This document shows, piece after piece, positions 1 to 7,541 of a DNA stretch of 22,476 bases; the first letter of the stretch is position 1, and the number at the start of each line of letters is the position of its first letter. The DNA is taken from NCBI GenBank assembly GCA_964505305.1, contig CAZDHE010000016.1:1-22476 (forward strand). Reading direction: 5' to 3'. This DNA comes from JAXHLG01 sp964505305 (GTDB lineage Bacteria; Patescibacteriota; Minisyncoccia; Moranbacterales; DUUL01). The notes beneath the pieces were generated by a model that worked only from the letters and a program-made list of their open reading frames with translations, was not told where the DNA came from and ran no database searches. Both the position numbers and the translations under genes were made by a program.

Positions 1-1
1 T

Positions 2-97
2 GGCGGTGTTTTATTCTTTATTGCGGGAATAATTTCTTCAAGGTTTTTAAAATCTCAGAATGAAAATGTTGTAGAACAAAAAAGTGAAAAGAAGTGA
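2..97 (+). CDS. C-terminal tail of a membrane protein (partial, 5' end outside window)
   Basis: An open frame enters from the left edge and stops at TGA 95-97, giving 31 residues. It starts with a hydrophobic stretch (GGVLFFIAGIISSRF), which looks like a last membrane helix, and ends in a charged tail rich in Lys and Glu. The family cannot be told from so little sequence. It lies on the same strand as gltX, 61 bases upstream, so the two may be co-transcribed. Confidence 0.55.
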   Translation, partial: GGVLFFIAGIISSRFLKSQNENVVEQKSEKK

Positions 98-158
98 TCG
101 AGTTTTTTAAATTTAATTTTCAAGAGAAAGTTTTTTAAAATATCCATAAATGTGAATT

Positions 159-1673
159 ATGACTAATAAAGGAAATCTTAATCTTAAAAAGGAGGGAGTT
201 GAAGAGGTCGGTAGAGTAAGAACTCGTTTTGCCCCTTCTCCCACCGGAATGGTTCATATCGGCAACCTAAGGACCGCCCTTTTTGCTTGGCTATTAGCCA
301 AAAGTAAAGCCGGAGACTTTTTGGTAAGAATAGAAGATACTGACCAAAAAAGATTTCAAGAAGAAGCTACTAAAAAAATTTTGGAGACTTTAAATTGGAT
401 GGGAATGGATATAGATGAAGGAGTTTGTGTAAATAGCGAGGGAGAAATAGATCAAAAAGGAGGATGGGGGCCCTATATTCAATCTCAACGACTGGGTTTT
501 TATAAAAAATACGCCGAGAAATTGGTAGCGGAAGGCAAAGCTTATTACTGCTTTTGCGATTCTCAGAGATTGGAAGAAGTTCGCAAAACACAGCAAGCTC
601 GCAAACAGCCTCCGATGTATGATGGAGCTTGCCGGGAAATTCCGCCGGAAGAAGCCAAAGAGAGAGCTAAAAAAGAGAATTGCGTAATAAGGTTAAAAAC
701 TCCTCGCGACAAGAAAGTTGAATTTAAAGATAAAGTTTTTGGAAAAATTTCCGTGGATAGCAATACGATTGATGACCAGATTTTAATAAAATCAGACGGT
801 TTTCCCACTTATCATTTGGCTGTGGTGGTAGATGATTACTTAATGGGGATTACGCATATTGTTCGGGGGGAAGAATGGATTCCCAGCGCGCCTAAACATG
901 TTTTGCTTTATGCTTTTTTGGGATGGCCATTGCCGAATTTTGTTCATCTTCCCAATGTTTTGGGAGAAAATAAAAAGAAGCTTTCTAAGCGTCAAGGCGA
1001 TGTTAGTGTAGAAGAATTTCAAAAAAAGGGCTACCTGCCCGAGGCTTTAATGAACTTCTTGGCTCTTTTGGGCTGGAACCCCAAAAGCAATCAAGAAATT
1101 TTTTCCAAGGAAGAACTGATTAAAAAATTTGACGAAAAAGGTCTTCACAAAGCCGGCGCAGTTTTTGATTATAAAAAATTAGACTGGATAAACGGCTATT
1201 ACATTCGGCAAAAAGAGGATGAGGAAGTTTATCGTCTATGTAAACCCTACCTGGACAACTATTTAAAAGAAAATGACTTCCAGTCCGACGAAGAGAAATT
1301 GCAAAAGATTGTTGTTGTAGAGAAAGAGCGGATGAAAAAACTTTCCGATATCACGGAAAAAATTCATTTCTATTTTTCAGTTCCCAAATATGAAAAAGAT
1401 CTTTTGCGCTGGAAGGAAATGAAAGACGTAGAACTAAAACAAGCTTTACAAAAAATGAAACAAGCCTTGGAGGAAATTGAGGATTTTGAAAACTTAAAAG
1501 AAATTCAAGATAAGATCACCATAGCTTGCGGAGAACAAAAAGGAGAACATCTTTGGCCGTTAAGGGTGGCTCTTTCCGGAGAAAAGCAGAGTCCCAGCCC
1601 GTTTGAAATAGCTTGGATTTTGGGAAGGAAGAAGGCGCTTGAGAGAGTAGAAAAGGCTATTGAGAAAATATAA
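159..1673 (+). CDS. gltX: glutamyl-tRNA synthetase
   Basis: This class I aminoacyl-tRNA synthetase charges tRNA-Glu with glutamate in the cytoplasm. The catalytic Rossmann fold begins with RTRFAPSPTG at residues 21-30, followed by the HIGH motif as HIGN (33-36). The KMSKS loop is KLSKR near residues 274-278, and the C-terminal helical anticodon-binding region follows. Its 504 residues are slightly longer than the usual 460-490, partly through an N-terminal extension of about 18 residues before the conserved VRTRF. ATG 159 has no SD in front of it, while a strong SD-like AAAAAGGAGGG lies inside the frame at 186-196 with no in-frame ATG, GTG or TTG just after it, so the true start is uncertain. 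If the genome lacks glutaminyl-tRNA synthetase, the enzyme may be non-discriminating and also charge tRNA-Gln, with GatCAB completing the job; this is inference. Confidence 0.97.
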   Translation: MTNKGNLNLKKEGVEEVGRVRTRFAPSPTGMVHIGNLRTALFAWLLAKSKAGDFLVRIEDTDQKRFQEEATKKILETLNWMGMDIDEGVCVNSEGEIDQKGGWGPYIQSQRLGFYKKYAEKLVAEGKAYYCFCDSQRLEEVRKTQQARKQPPMYDGACREIPPEEAKERAKKENCVIRLKTPRDKKVEFKDKVFGKISVDSNTIDDQILIKSDGFPTYHLAVVVDDYLMGITHIVRGEEWIPSAPKHVLLYAFLGWPLPNFVHLPNVLGENKKKLSKRQGDVSVEEFQKKGYLPEALMNFLALLGWNPKSNQEIFSKEELIKKFDEKGLHKAGAVFDYKKLDWINGYYIRQKEDEEVYRLCKPYLDNYLKENDFQSDEEKLQKIVVVEKERMKKLSDITEKIHFYFSVPKYEKDLLRWKEMKDVELKQALQKMKQALEEIEDFENLKEIQDKITIACGEQKGEHLWPLRVALSGEKQSPSPFEIAWILGRKKALERVEKAIEKI

Positions 1674-1690
1674 TTAAAAGTTTTAATTTT
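1672..1690 (+). terminator. weak terminator-like AT hairpin after gltX
   Basis: AATTAA (1672-1677) pairs with TTAATT (1683-1688) over a 5-base loop, followed by a few T. The stem is entirely A/T and overlaps the gltX stop, so termination would be weak. Confidence 0.25.
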
Positions 1691-1713
1691 TAGAAAAGCG
1701 ATCATTTCAAGTA

Positions 1714-1861
1714 GATGTTGTCGCGCATATACCCATTTTAGTTTAACTACGAACGTGTTTTTCAATCTCAGCAACAGAAGCAGATTGAAGTTCGGCCTCT
1801 GCATTCGTAGAATTCAAATTTCAGGGTTTTTTGAAAACTGGTTTAAAAAGTGCGCAACATC
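1714..1861 (+). repeat. MITE-like repeat, copy A
   Basis: This 148 bp element starts GATGTTGTCGCGC and ends GTGCGCAACATC, imperfect terminal inverted repeats of about 12 bp. It carries a conserved 36-base core at 1787-1822 (GAAGTTCGGCCTCT, 8-base loop, AGAATTCAAATTTC), which also occurs at 4907-4942 (inverted) and 5455-5490. It has no coding capacity. It lies 40 bp after gltX, in the gap before the next gene. No clear target-site duplication was seen. Confidence 0.6.
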
Positions 1862-1905
1862 AATTAAGTATTAAATTCAGAAAAAGCTAAAAAATAGAAA
1901 ACGTT

Positions 1906-3345
1906 TTGAAACTCAATAAATATAATCCAAAAATATTTAAAATCATTTTCTTCTTCTTACTGGGAGGAGTTTTTGTGTTTTTGCAAAGCGGAGAAGGTCT
2001 TTTTGCTCAAGAAGATCAAAATGAAGACGATCAAAATCAAGAAGAAAGCCTGGAAAACTCAGAAGATGAAGATGAAATGAGTGAAGAGGAGAAACAAGAG
2101 GTTATGAAAGAAACAGAAGAGAGATTTGAGAGGGAGATTGATGAAAAAGAAAGCGAAAGAGAAGAACTTGAAGATGAAAAAGAAAATTATGAAAAACTGG
2201 CTGAGCTTAAAAGGCAACAGCAAAAAACCTTGCGCAGCCAAATGGAATTACTGGACCTGCAAATTGAAGATATGCAGCAAGATGTTGACACTACGGAAAA
2301 ACAGATTAGCCAAACCAAGGCCGATATCTTTCAAATTAAAGAAAACATAGAAGAAAAACATCAGAATATACTGAAAACCAAGGAGAGACTGGGAGAGATG
2401 ATCAAAGTTTATCATCGGATGAACCAAGAAATAGATTTAAAAATGATGTCTTCCGGGGGTAGTTTGACGGATATTCTAAACCAATCCGATTATTTAAGCC
2501 AAACCTCCCGAAAGGTTAAAAATTCATTAAATTTAATTCAAGAAGAAAAAGAGGAGTTGGATCAAAAAAAAGAAGAATTGGAAAGCAAGGAAGATGAGCT
2601 TAGCGAAGAACTGGAAAAGCTGGAAGAGAGTAGAGAGAGATTGGGCTCTAAAAAACAGGAAAAGCAAACCCTTGTAACCAGAACGCAAAATGAAGAAGCT
2701 AGATATCAATCTTTGGTGAATAAAATAGAGAGCCAAATGAGGAACTTGCTTATTGATCTCGAGTCTCTTTCTGACGAGAAAAAAAGGAAATTGAGGCTAA
2801 TTCAAGAAGGCGCTATCGACCCCACCAGCGGACTATCTTCTACGAGTTGGTATTATGCTCAGGATGAAGGCAGTTGGGCAAATGATTATATTGCCGGATC
2901 TAGTTTTAAGATGAAAGATTGGGGTTGCGCAATTACTTCCGTGGCTATGGTAGCTTCTTATCATGGAGAAAAAATCAACCCCGGCGATATTGCTGAGGAG
3001 ATTTCATTTTTTAACAACAGTGGAGAAATAATTTGGGGTAATCCGGCTAAGGATTTAGATCTTGAATTAACTAAAAACACAGCCCATTCGGGAGTAAATT
3101 GGGATGAGGTTGATGATTACATTGAAATGGGTTACCCGGTAATTGTCTTTATAAGATCCGGCACCGGAGCGGGCCATTATGTGGTAGTTCACGGCTACGA
3201 TGAGGATCATGATGATTACGTAGTTCACGACCCGATTGCCGGAACAGGCCCCAACAGCCTTTTGCAAACCAGTAAAGAATACGTTTCCGCTATCTACAAC
3301 ACTTCCGTCAATGTAGACCAAATGATTGTTTATAAGCCGGAGTGA
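1906..3345 (+). CDS. secreted coiled-coil protein with C-terminal C39-like cysteine peptidase domain (PcsB/EnvC-like architecture)
   Basis: Probably an exported peptidase or wall hydrolase acting at the cell surface. The start is TTG 1906: a stop lies six codons upstream and no ATG is available before the signal peptide. Residues 1-10 are basic, 11-27 hydrophobic, with likely cleavage after GLFA (34). Acidic residues follow, then a long Glu/Lys coiled coil (about 55-300). It is broken near 183-205 by SSGGSLTDILNQSDYL, which resembles the hinge of PcsB-type scaffold proteins. Residues about 320-479 form a C39_2-like papain-fold domain: DWGCAITSVAMV puts the nucleophile at Cys341, GHYVVVHGYDEDH gives His424 and His429, and VHDP (440-443) supplies a likely Asp442. 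In most PcsB-like hydrolases this position holds a CHAP or NlpC/P60 domain. Substrate (peptidoglycan or peptide) is not shown by sequence. Confidence 0.85.
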   Translation: MKLNKYNPKIFKIIFFFLLGGVFVFLQSGEGLFAQEDQNEDDQNQEESLENSEDEDEMSEEEKQEVMKETEERFEREIDEKESEREELEDEKENYEKLAELKRQQQKTLRSQMELLDLQIEDMQQDVDTTEKQISQTKADIFQIKENIEEKHQNILKTKERLGEMIKVYHRMNQEIDLKMMSSGGSLTDILNQSDYLSQTSRKVKNSLNLIQEEKEELDQKKEELESKEDELSEELEKLEESRERLGSKKQEKQTLVTRTQNEEARYQSLVNKIESQMRNLLIDLESLSDEKKRKLRLIQEGAIDPTSGLSSTSWYYAQDEGSWANDYIAGSSFKMKDWGCAITSVAMVASYHGEKINPGDIAEEISFFNNSGEIIWGNPAKDLDLELTKNTAHSGVNWDEVDDYIEMGYPVIVFIRSGTGAGHYVVVHGYDEDHDDYVVHDPIAGTGPNSLLQTSKEYVSAIYNTSVNVDQMIVYKPE

Positions 3346-3392
3346 GCTGGTAATCCGTTATCCGTTATTAGTAATTGGGGGTTTAAATTTTT

Positions 3393-3983
3393 ATGGATAA
3401 AAAACAGGAAAAAATAAAGAATTTTTTAAGAGAGGCTGAAAAGTTAAAACAAATCAAAAGAAAAACTTATTTGTCAAACCGGCAAGACAGGGAGGATGTT
3501 GCCCAGCATAGCTGGGAGCTAATGTTGATGGTCTTGACGCTGGAAGAATATTTGCCGGCAGGAGCTGATTTGCTGAAAGTGCTAAAAATCCTAGCGGTCC
3601 ATGATTTGGTAGAAATTGACTGCGGAGATACTTATGCCTTGGATAGTTCCCAAAAATTCAAAAAAAGTGAAAAAGAAAGACAGGCTGCTAAACGAATATT
3701 CAGTTTTTTGCCAGCTAAAAAAGGAAGAGAATTTTTAGAATTGTGGCGTGAATACGAGGAAGGATCCTCTCTAGAAGCGAGGATCGCAAAAGCTATTGAC
3801 AGAATTGCTCCAGTTGCGCAATTTAATTCAAGCGAAAAAATAGACAATGAATTTAAAGCAAGTCCTCAAGAGTGCTACGATTATGCCATAGGGAACTTGG
3901 AAGAGTTTCCGGAGTTGAAAAGATATTTTAAGGCAATCATTGAGGAAACAGCCAGAATAAAGGGGGATAAAGTCGATTTTTAG
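3393..3983 (+). CDS. HD-domain metal-dependent phosphohydrolase (YfbR/HDDC2-like)
   Basis: This 196-residue all-helical HD-superfamily protein is likely a cytoplasmic metal-dependent nucleotide phosphohydrolase. Visible motifs are REDVAQHSW with metal ligand His39, AVHDLVEIDCGDTY with the His70-Asp71 doublet and acidic Glu74 and Asp79, and IAKAIDRI with Asp136. This H...HD...D spacing and the VHDLVEIDCGD segment match the HD_3 family, which contains 5'-deoxynucleotidase YfbR and human HDDC2. The substrate is inferred from that family only. ATG 3393 follows TTGGGGGTTTAAATTTTT, a modest G-rich SD. It lies 47 bp after the peptidase gene on the same strand and may be co-transcribed with it. Confidence 0.88.
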   Translation: MDKKQEKIKNFLREAEKLKQIKRKTYLSNRQDREDVAQHSWELMLMVLTLEEYLPAGADLLKVLKILAVHDLVEIDCGDTYALDSSQKFKKSEKERQAAKRIFSFLPAKKGREFLELWREYEEGSSLEARIAKAIDRIAPVAQFNSSEKIDNEFKASPQECYDYAIGNLEEFPELKRYFKAIIEETARIKGDKVDF

Positions 3984-4413
3984 AATTGTGGCGTTTTTTT
4001 ATGTGTTCTTGAAGCAAGAGATCGAGAAAGAAACAGGCGCAATTTTTTTGCTTAGATTGAAGCTATTGTACTTTCCGGATCCGGAAGCAATTACTAAGAT
4101 TCGGCCTAGGACACCTAAATCTGAATCGGGTAGCAATTGCAATTGGTTATTAACTGTTAGCAAAGATTGATCAGTTAAACTTTTCCTATTATCACTGAGG
4201 CGGGGAAGAGATGTTTTTAAAGTATTTTTTATGAATTAGTTAAGCCTTGGACTGAAAACTAAATGATATTACCCTTCTTGCTATTGACAAAAATTATAAA
4301 ATAGTTTTTAATTATCTCATCTTTAAAAAAGATATTTAAAAATTGGACTTGGTTGTTCTTTATTTTTTTTCAGCGGTTAAAATTATTCTAACAGAGAAGG
4401 GGAGGGAAGTGTT
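3984..4413. other. 430-base gap with palindromes and one promoter
   Basis: No convincing gene is seen. The stretch holds a perfect 14-base palindrome TTCCGGATCCGGAA (4073-4086). It is followed by a bulged hairpin in which AGATT..TAGG pairs with CCTA..AATCT over the loop ACA (about 4098-4121), and by the short repeat AGCAATT near 4086 and 4132. The promoter at 4284-4312 drives the following small gene. A 60-codon frame from 3988 lacks an SD and is probably fortuitous. Confidence 0.45.
4284..4312 (+). promoter_or_regulatory. sigma70-type promoter for the 4414 gene
   Basis: TTGACA (4284-4289), a 17-base spacer, then TTTAAT (4307-4312). The -35 is perfect and the spacing ideal. The predicted transcript starts near 4319, giving a leader of about 95 bases that contains a small ATCTT/AAGAT hairpin. 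Confidence 0.6.
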
Positions 4414-4725
4414 ATGGAAGAAGTTCCGAAAAAAAGCAGATTTGGCAATCTCAGGCTCAAGTTGAATTATTTTTGGAAGTTGAACTTTGAGCGGGAAAAT
4501 TATGATTTTATTCCACAGGAAAAGGCTATCCCCGTAGGTCCGAAAATGTACATTTGTCATTTTTCAAAACCCAAAAAGGCTCGAAAAACTTGTAAAAAAT
4601 TATTGTTAAACAAAGTTTTTTTCGAGGGCCTGAAAGCCGATGGAATGTTTTTAGTCGATCGAGAAAATGTCGGCAAAAAAAGAACACTTTCCGTGGTCCA
4701 ACCCTGTCAAAAAATTAAGAATTAA
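4414..4725 (+). CDS. small basic protein of unknown function
   Basis: The product has 103 residues and I do not recognise the family. The start is well supported: ATG 4414 follows the strong SD GGGGAGGGAA (4399-4408) at good spacing, and a TTGACA-17-TTTAAT promoter lies upstream. The protein has no signal peptide or membrane helix. It is rich in Lys and Arg, with a basic cluster KPKKARKTCKK in the middle and three Cys (residues about 49, 60 and 98) not arranged as a zinc finger. It stands alone, flanked by long non-coding stretches and repeats. The clear SD contrasts with the SD-poor core genes nearby and resembles the two small genes at 16062 and 16333. Basic charge could suggest nucleic-acid binding, but that is a guess. 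Confidence 0.6.
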   Translation: MEEVPKKSRFGNLRLKLNYFWKLNFERENYDFIPQEKAIPVGPKMYICHFSKPKKARKTCKKLLLNKVFFEGLKADGMFLVDRENVGKKRTLSVVQPCQKIKN

Positions 4726-4742
4726 TCAAATTTAATTTCAAC

Positions 4743-4777
4743 CGGAAGCGAGAATCAAACTTGACTTATCGCTTCCG
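4743..4777 (+). terminator. hairpin after the 4414 gene, possible terminator
   Basis: CGGAAGCGA (4743-4751) pairs perfectly with TCGCTTCCG (4769-4777) over a 17-base loop, 18 bases after the stop of the small gene. The nearest T-run (about 4789) is too far for a classic intrinsic terminator, so it may instead protect the mRNA 3' end. Confidence 0.4.
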
Positions 4778-4863
4778 TCCAATTCCAATTTTTAAATAAA
4801 AATCAGCAAAATCCAAAGTATATAATAGCTTTGCAAGTAAAAATTTTTTAAAATAATTAATTG

Positions 4864-5013
4864 GATATTACGCGCTTCTTAAATCAGCTTTTTATCAAAA
4901 AGCCTTGAAATTCGAATTCTGCGGATGCAGAAGTCGAACTTCAGTCTGTTGATGTGATTGGAAAATGCATTCATATTAAACTTAAACTATAATGAGTATT
5001 TGTGTGTAACATC
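4864..5013 (-). repeat. MITE-like repeat, copy B (inverted)
   Basis: This 150 bp copy is inverted relative to A and C. Its ends on the plus strand are GATATTACGCGC and GTGTGTAACATC, imperfect inverted repeats. The core at 4907-4942, read on the minus strand, is GAAGTTCGACTTCT, an 8-base loop, then AGAATTCGAATTTC; its first 21 bases are identical to copy C. Confidence 0.6.
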
Positions 5014-5239
5014 ATATAATTAATTATAAATAAAAAAATAAATAAGTTTTTTGAAGAAAAAGGCGTTGCATTAAAACAAGAAAATAAACCGTTGCTTCAT
5101 ATCTTAAACCTTCTTATTAAAAACATATCGGATTTGCCGTATTAAACGACGAGTTACAGAGCCTTCTATTTTAGATAATTAAAATTATGACGTCGCAAAA
5201 TATACATTGTGCGACGTTATATATAAAATTAAAATTCAT

Positions 5240-5276
5240 AAAAACAACATTCTTTAAGGTGGTGTTTTTGTTTTTT
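5240..5276 (+). terminator. terminator-like hairpin
   Basis: AAAAACAACA (5240-5249) pairs with TGGTGTTTTT (5260-5269) with one mismatch, followed by GTTTTTT. No gene clearly ends here; the small gene at 4414 is the nearest upstream plus-strand gene. Confidence 0.3.
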
Positions 5277-5403
5277 GGTGTTTTCTTTGTTTTCGCCCCC
5301 CTATTAAAAGACAAAGACCTTGTTTTAAAAACAAAGCCTTTGTTGATTAGCTACCTATTGTTAAATAAATTTTTCGCAAACTCCCAATAGTTAGTTATTC
5401 ACT

Positions 5404-5543
5404 GATGTTATGCATATATTTTTGCTCTAATTTAACATAAGCGCATTTTTTAGTGAAGTTCGACTTCTGCATCCGTAGAATTCAAACTTCCGGCTTTCTC
5501 GCAAAAGGACTGCTTTATTAAGTGCGCGTAACCGCGTAACATT
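5404..5543 (+). repeat. MITE-like repeat, copy C, abutting atpC
   Basis: This 140 bp copy starts GATGTTATGCATAT and ends GCGCGTAACCGCGTAACATT, where the end motif is doubled. The core hairpin is at 5455-5490 (GAAGTTCGACTTCT, loop, AGAATTCAAACTTC). It ends 2 bases before the atpC stop codon, so it forms the first part of the 3' UTR of the ATP synthase transcript. Confidence 0.6.
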
Positions 5544-5545
5544 AA

Positions 5546-5989
5546 TTATTCATTCAGATTAATCCTGCGTTTGCTTCTGCGTTGATATCTTTTAGCTAGT
5601 TTAATTCTGGCAGTTTCTTTTTCTATTTTAGATAAAACGGTGGCAAATTGAGTTTCATCCAAGTGTTTTCTTCTATCTTGCTTTTGCTCTATGGCCTTTT
5701 TCCGAGCCTCTTCAGCTCTTTGAAGATCGATTTCGTCAGCTTTTTCCGCCGTATCAGCCAAAATATTCAATTCATTATCATGAAATTCCAAAAAACCGCC
5801 GGAGATAGCCATTTCTCTCATCTCCTCCTTAGAAACAACTGACGCTACCCCGGCAACCAAATTGGATATCAAAGGTATGTGATTGGGGAGAATAGTTATA
5901 ACTCCGGCTTGAGTGGGCAGGGTTATTTGATCAATTTCTTCCTCCAAAACAACCCTTTCCGGAGTATTTATTTTTAAGCTTATCTTCAT
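5546..5989 (-). CDS. atpC: F-type ATP synthase epsilon subunit
   Basis: Epsilon is a central-stalk subunit that couples gamma to the c ring and can inhibit ATP hydrolysis. The 147 residues comprise the N-terminal beta sandwich, with the typical TPERVVLEEEIDQITLPTQAGVITILPNHIPLISNL, then GGFLEFHDNELNILADTAEKADEIDLQRAEEARKKA leading into a basic C-terminal helical domain. It is slightly longer than the usual 130-140 residues and has both domains. It is the last gene of the cluster, 80 bp after atpD. No clear SD precedes ATG 5989. MITE-like copy C begins 2 bases beyond its stop. Confidence 0.96.
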   Translation of the reverse strand: MKISLKINTPERVVLEEEIDQITLPTQAGVITILPNHIPLISNLVAGVASVVSKEEMREMAISGGFLEFHDNELNILADTAEKADEIDLQRAEEARKKAIEQKQDRRKHLDETQFATVLSKIEKETARIKLAKRYQRRSKRRINLNE

Positions 5990-6069
5990 ATAATTCTAAA
6001 TTTATGAGCAAATAAGTAATTTTTAATGCTGAGAAGGTATTAAGATATTAAAGCTGAATTTTAAAGTTT

Positions 6070-7482
6070 TTATTTTCCTTGATTTTCCTTGGCTGCCTCT
6101 TCTACTTCTTCAATACTTCCCTTCATGTAAAAATCCATTTCATTTTTGTCGTCATGCTTGCCGTCCAAAATTTCTCTAAAACCTTTGAGAGTGTCATTTA
6201 TGGAAACATACTTCCCTTCTTGACCGGTGAATTGCTCTGCTACGAAAAACGGCTGAGACAAAAATCTTTGAATTTTTCTGGCTCGAGAAACTGTTAGCTT
6301 ATCTTCATCGGAAAGCTCTTCCATTCCCAAAATAGCAATAATATCCTGCAAGTCTTTGTTTTTCTGCAAAACTTTCTGAACATCTCTGGCTACTCGGTAG
6401 TGCTCTTCCCCGATAATTTTAGGGTCAAGAATAGTAGAATTAGAGTCTAACGGATCAACGGCCGGATAGATTCCCAACTCGGAAAGCGCTCTGGATAAAA
6501 CCACTGTGGAATCTAAGTGAGTAAAGGTGGTTGCCGGCGCAGGGTCGGTTATATCATCAGCCGGAACATAAACGGCTTGAATGGATGTAATGGAACCTTT
6601 ATCGGTAGAAGTAATCCTCTCTTGCAGTTTTCCCATATCTTCAGCCAATGTCGGTTGATAACCGGCCGAAGAAGGAATTCTTCCCAAAAGAGCGGAAACC
6701 TCTGCTCCGGCTTGAGTAAATCGAAAGATGTTATCAATAAATAACAGCACATCTCTATTTTCTTCATCTCGAAAATACTCGGCCATAGAAAGAGCGGATA
6801 AAGCCACCCTCTGTCTGGCTCCCGGCGGTTCGTTCATTTGGCCGAAAACTAAGGAGGTTTTGTTGATAACTCCTGAATCCTTCATTTCATTATAGAGATC
6901 ATTTCCCTCTCTGGTTCTTTCTCCCACACCGGCAAAAACGGAATAACCTCCATGTTCCTGAGCGATATTCCTGATAAGCTCCTGAATTAAAACGGTCTTC
7001 CCTACCCCGGCGCCTCCAAATAAACCTACTTTTCCTCCTCTTAGGAATGGGCAAATTAAATCAACTACTTTAATTCCGGTTTCTAAAACTTCTTGTTTAG
7101 TTGATTGACTGGCAAAACTGGGCGCTTCTTTGTGAATAGGATATTTTTTATCGCCCTTTAATTCCTTGTCAACGTCATCTATAATTTCTCCCATCACATT
7201 AAACATTCTCCCCAAAGCCTCTTTGCCAACGGGAACGGTGATGGGTTGGCCGGTGCCGATTACTTTAGTGCCTCTCTTGAGTCCGTCGGTGGAGGTCATT
7301 GCTACGGTTCTGACTTGGCTTGATCCCAAATGCTTAGCCACCTCTAAGACAATTTTTTTCCCTTCTTGGGTTTTAGATTCCACCTCCAAAGCATCATTAA
7401 TTGCCGGCAAAGAACTTTCTCCAAATTCCACATCCACTACCGGGCCGATAATTTGAGAAATTTTTCCAGTATTTTTACTCAT
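6070..7482 (-). CDS. atpD: F-type ATP synthase beta subunit
   Basis: This is the catalytic subunit of F1. The 470 residues match the usual length. Walker A is GGAGVGKT (156-163), the catalytic Glu188 lies in GVGERTREGNDLY, Walker B is VLLFIDNIFRF, and the DELSEED loop appears as MEELSDED. All catalytic features are present, so the enzyme should be active. It lies 59 bp after atpG and 80 bp before atpC in the usual A-G-D-C order. No SD is visible before ATG 7482. Confidence 0.99.
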   Translation of the reverse strand: MSKNTGKISQIIGPVVDVEFGESSLPAINDALEVESKTQEGKKIVLEVAKHLGSSQVRTVAMTSTDGLKRGTKVIGTGQPITVPVGKEALGRMFNVMGEIIDDVDKELKGDKKYPIHKEAPSFASQSTKQEVLETGIKVVDLICPFLRGGKVGLFGGAGVGKTVLIQELIRNIAQEHGGYSVFAGVGERTREGNDLYNEMKDSGVINKTSLVFGQMNEPPGARQRVALSALSMAEYFRDEENRDVLLFIDNIFRFTQAGAEVSALLGRIPSSAGYQPTLAEDMGKLQERITSTDKGSITSIQAVYVPADDITDPAPATTFTHLDSTVVLSRALSELGIYPAVDPLDSNSTILDPKIIGEEHYRVARDVQKVLQKNKDLQDIIAILGMEELSDEDKLTVSRARKIQRFLSQPFFVAEQFTGQEGKYVSINDTLKGFREILDGKHDDKNEMDFYMKGSIEEVEEAAKENQGK

Positions 7483-7541
7483 TTTGAATATTTAAAATAT
7501 TAAATTATTATAAAAAACTAAATAAATTTATTCTTGCAAAA

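Larger units (their letters stand above)
4726..5545. other. 820-base gap with repeats and hairpins, no convincing gene
   Basis: It holds a 9 bp inverted repeat (4743-4751/4769-4777), MITE-like copies B and C, an 8 bp hairpin ACGTCGCA/TGCGACGT (5190-5197/5210-5217), a terminator-like hairpin (5240-5276) and an ACAAAG/CTTTGT hairpin near 5311-5345. A frame open from 5020 to TAA 5143-5145 reads protein-like (KINKFFEEKGVALKQENKP) but has no ATG, GTG or TTG start, so it could be a gene remnant. A 67-codon frame from 5187 lacks an SD and runs through the hairpins. Confidence 0.5.

Noticed and set aside
3988..4170. 60-codon frame after the HD gene
   Set aside because: Starts 4 bases after the previous stop, lacks an SD, and runs through the 14-base palindrome and hairpin; the product looks random.
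5187..5390. 67-codon frame with a hydrophobic product
   Set aside because: No SD, starts in a hairpin and crosses two more; hydrophobicity comes from T-rich sequence.
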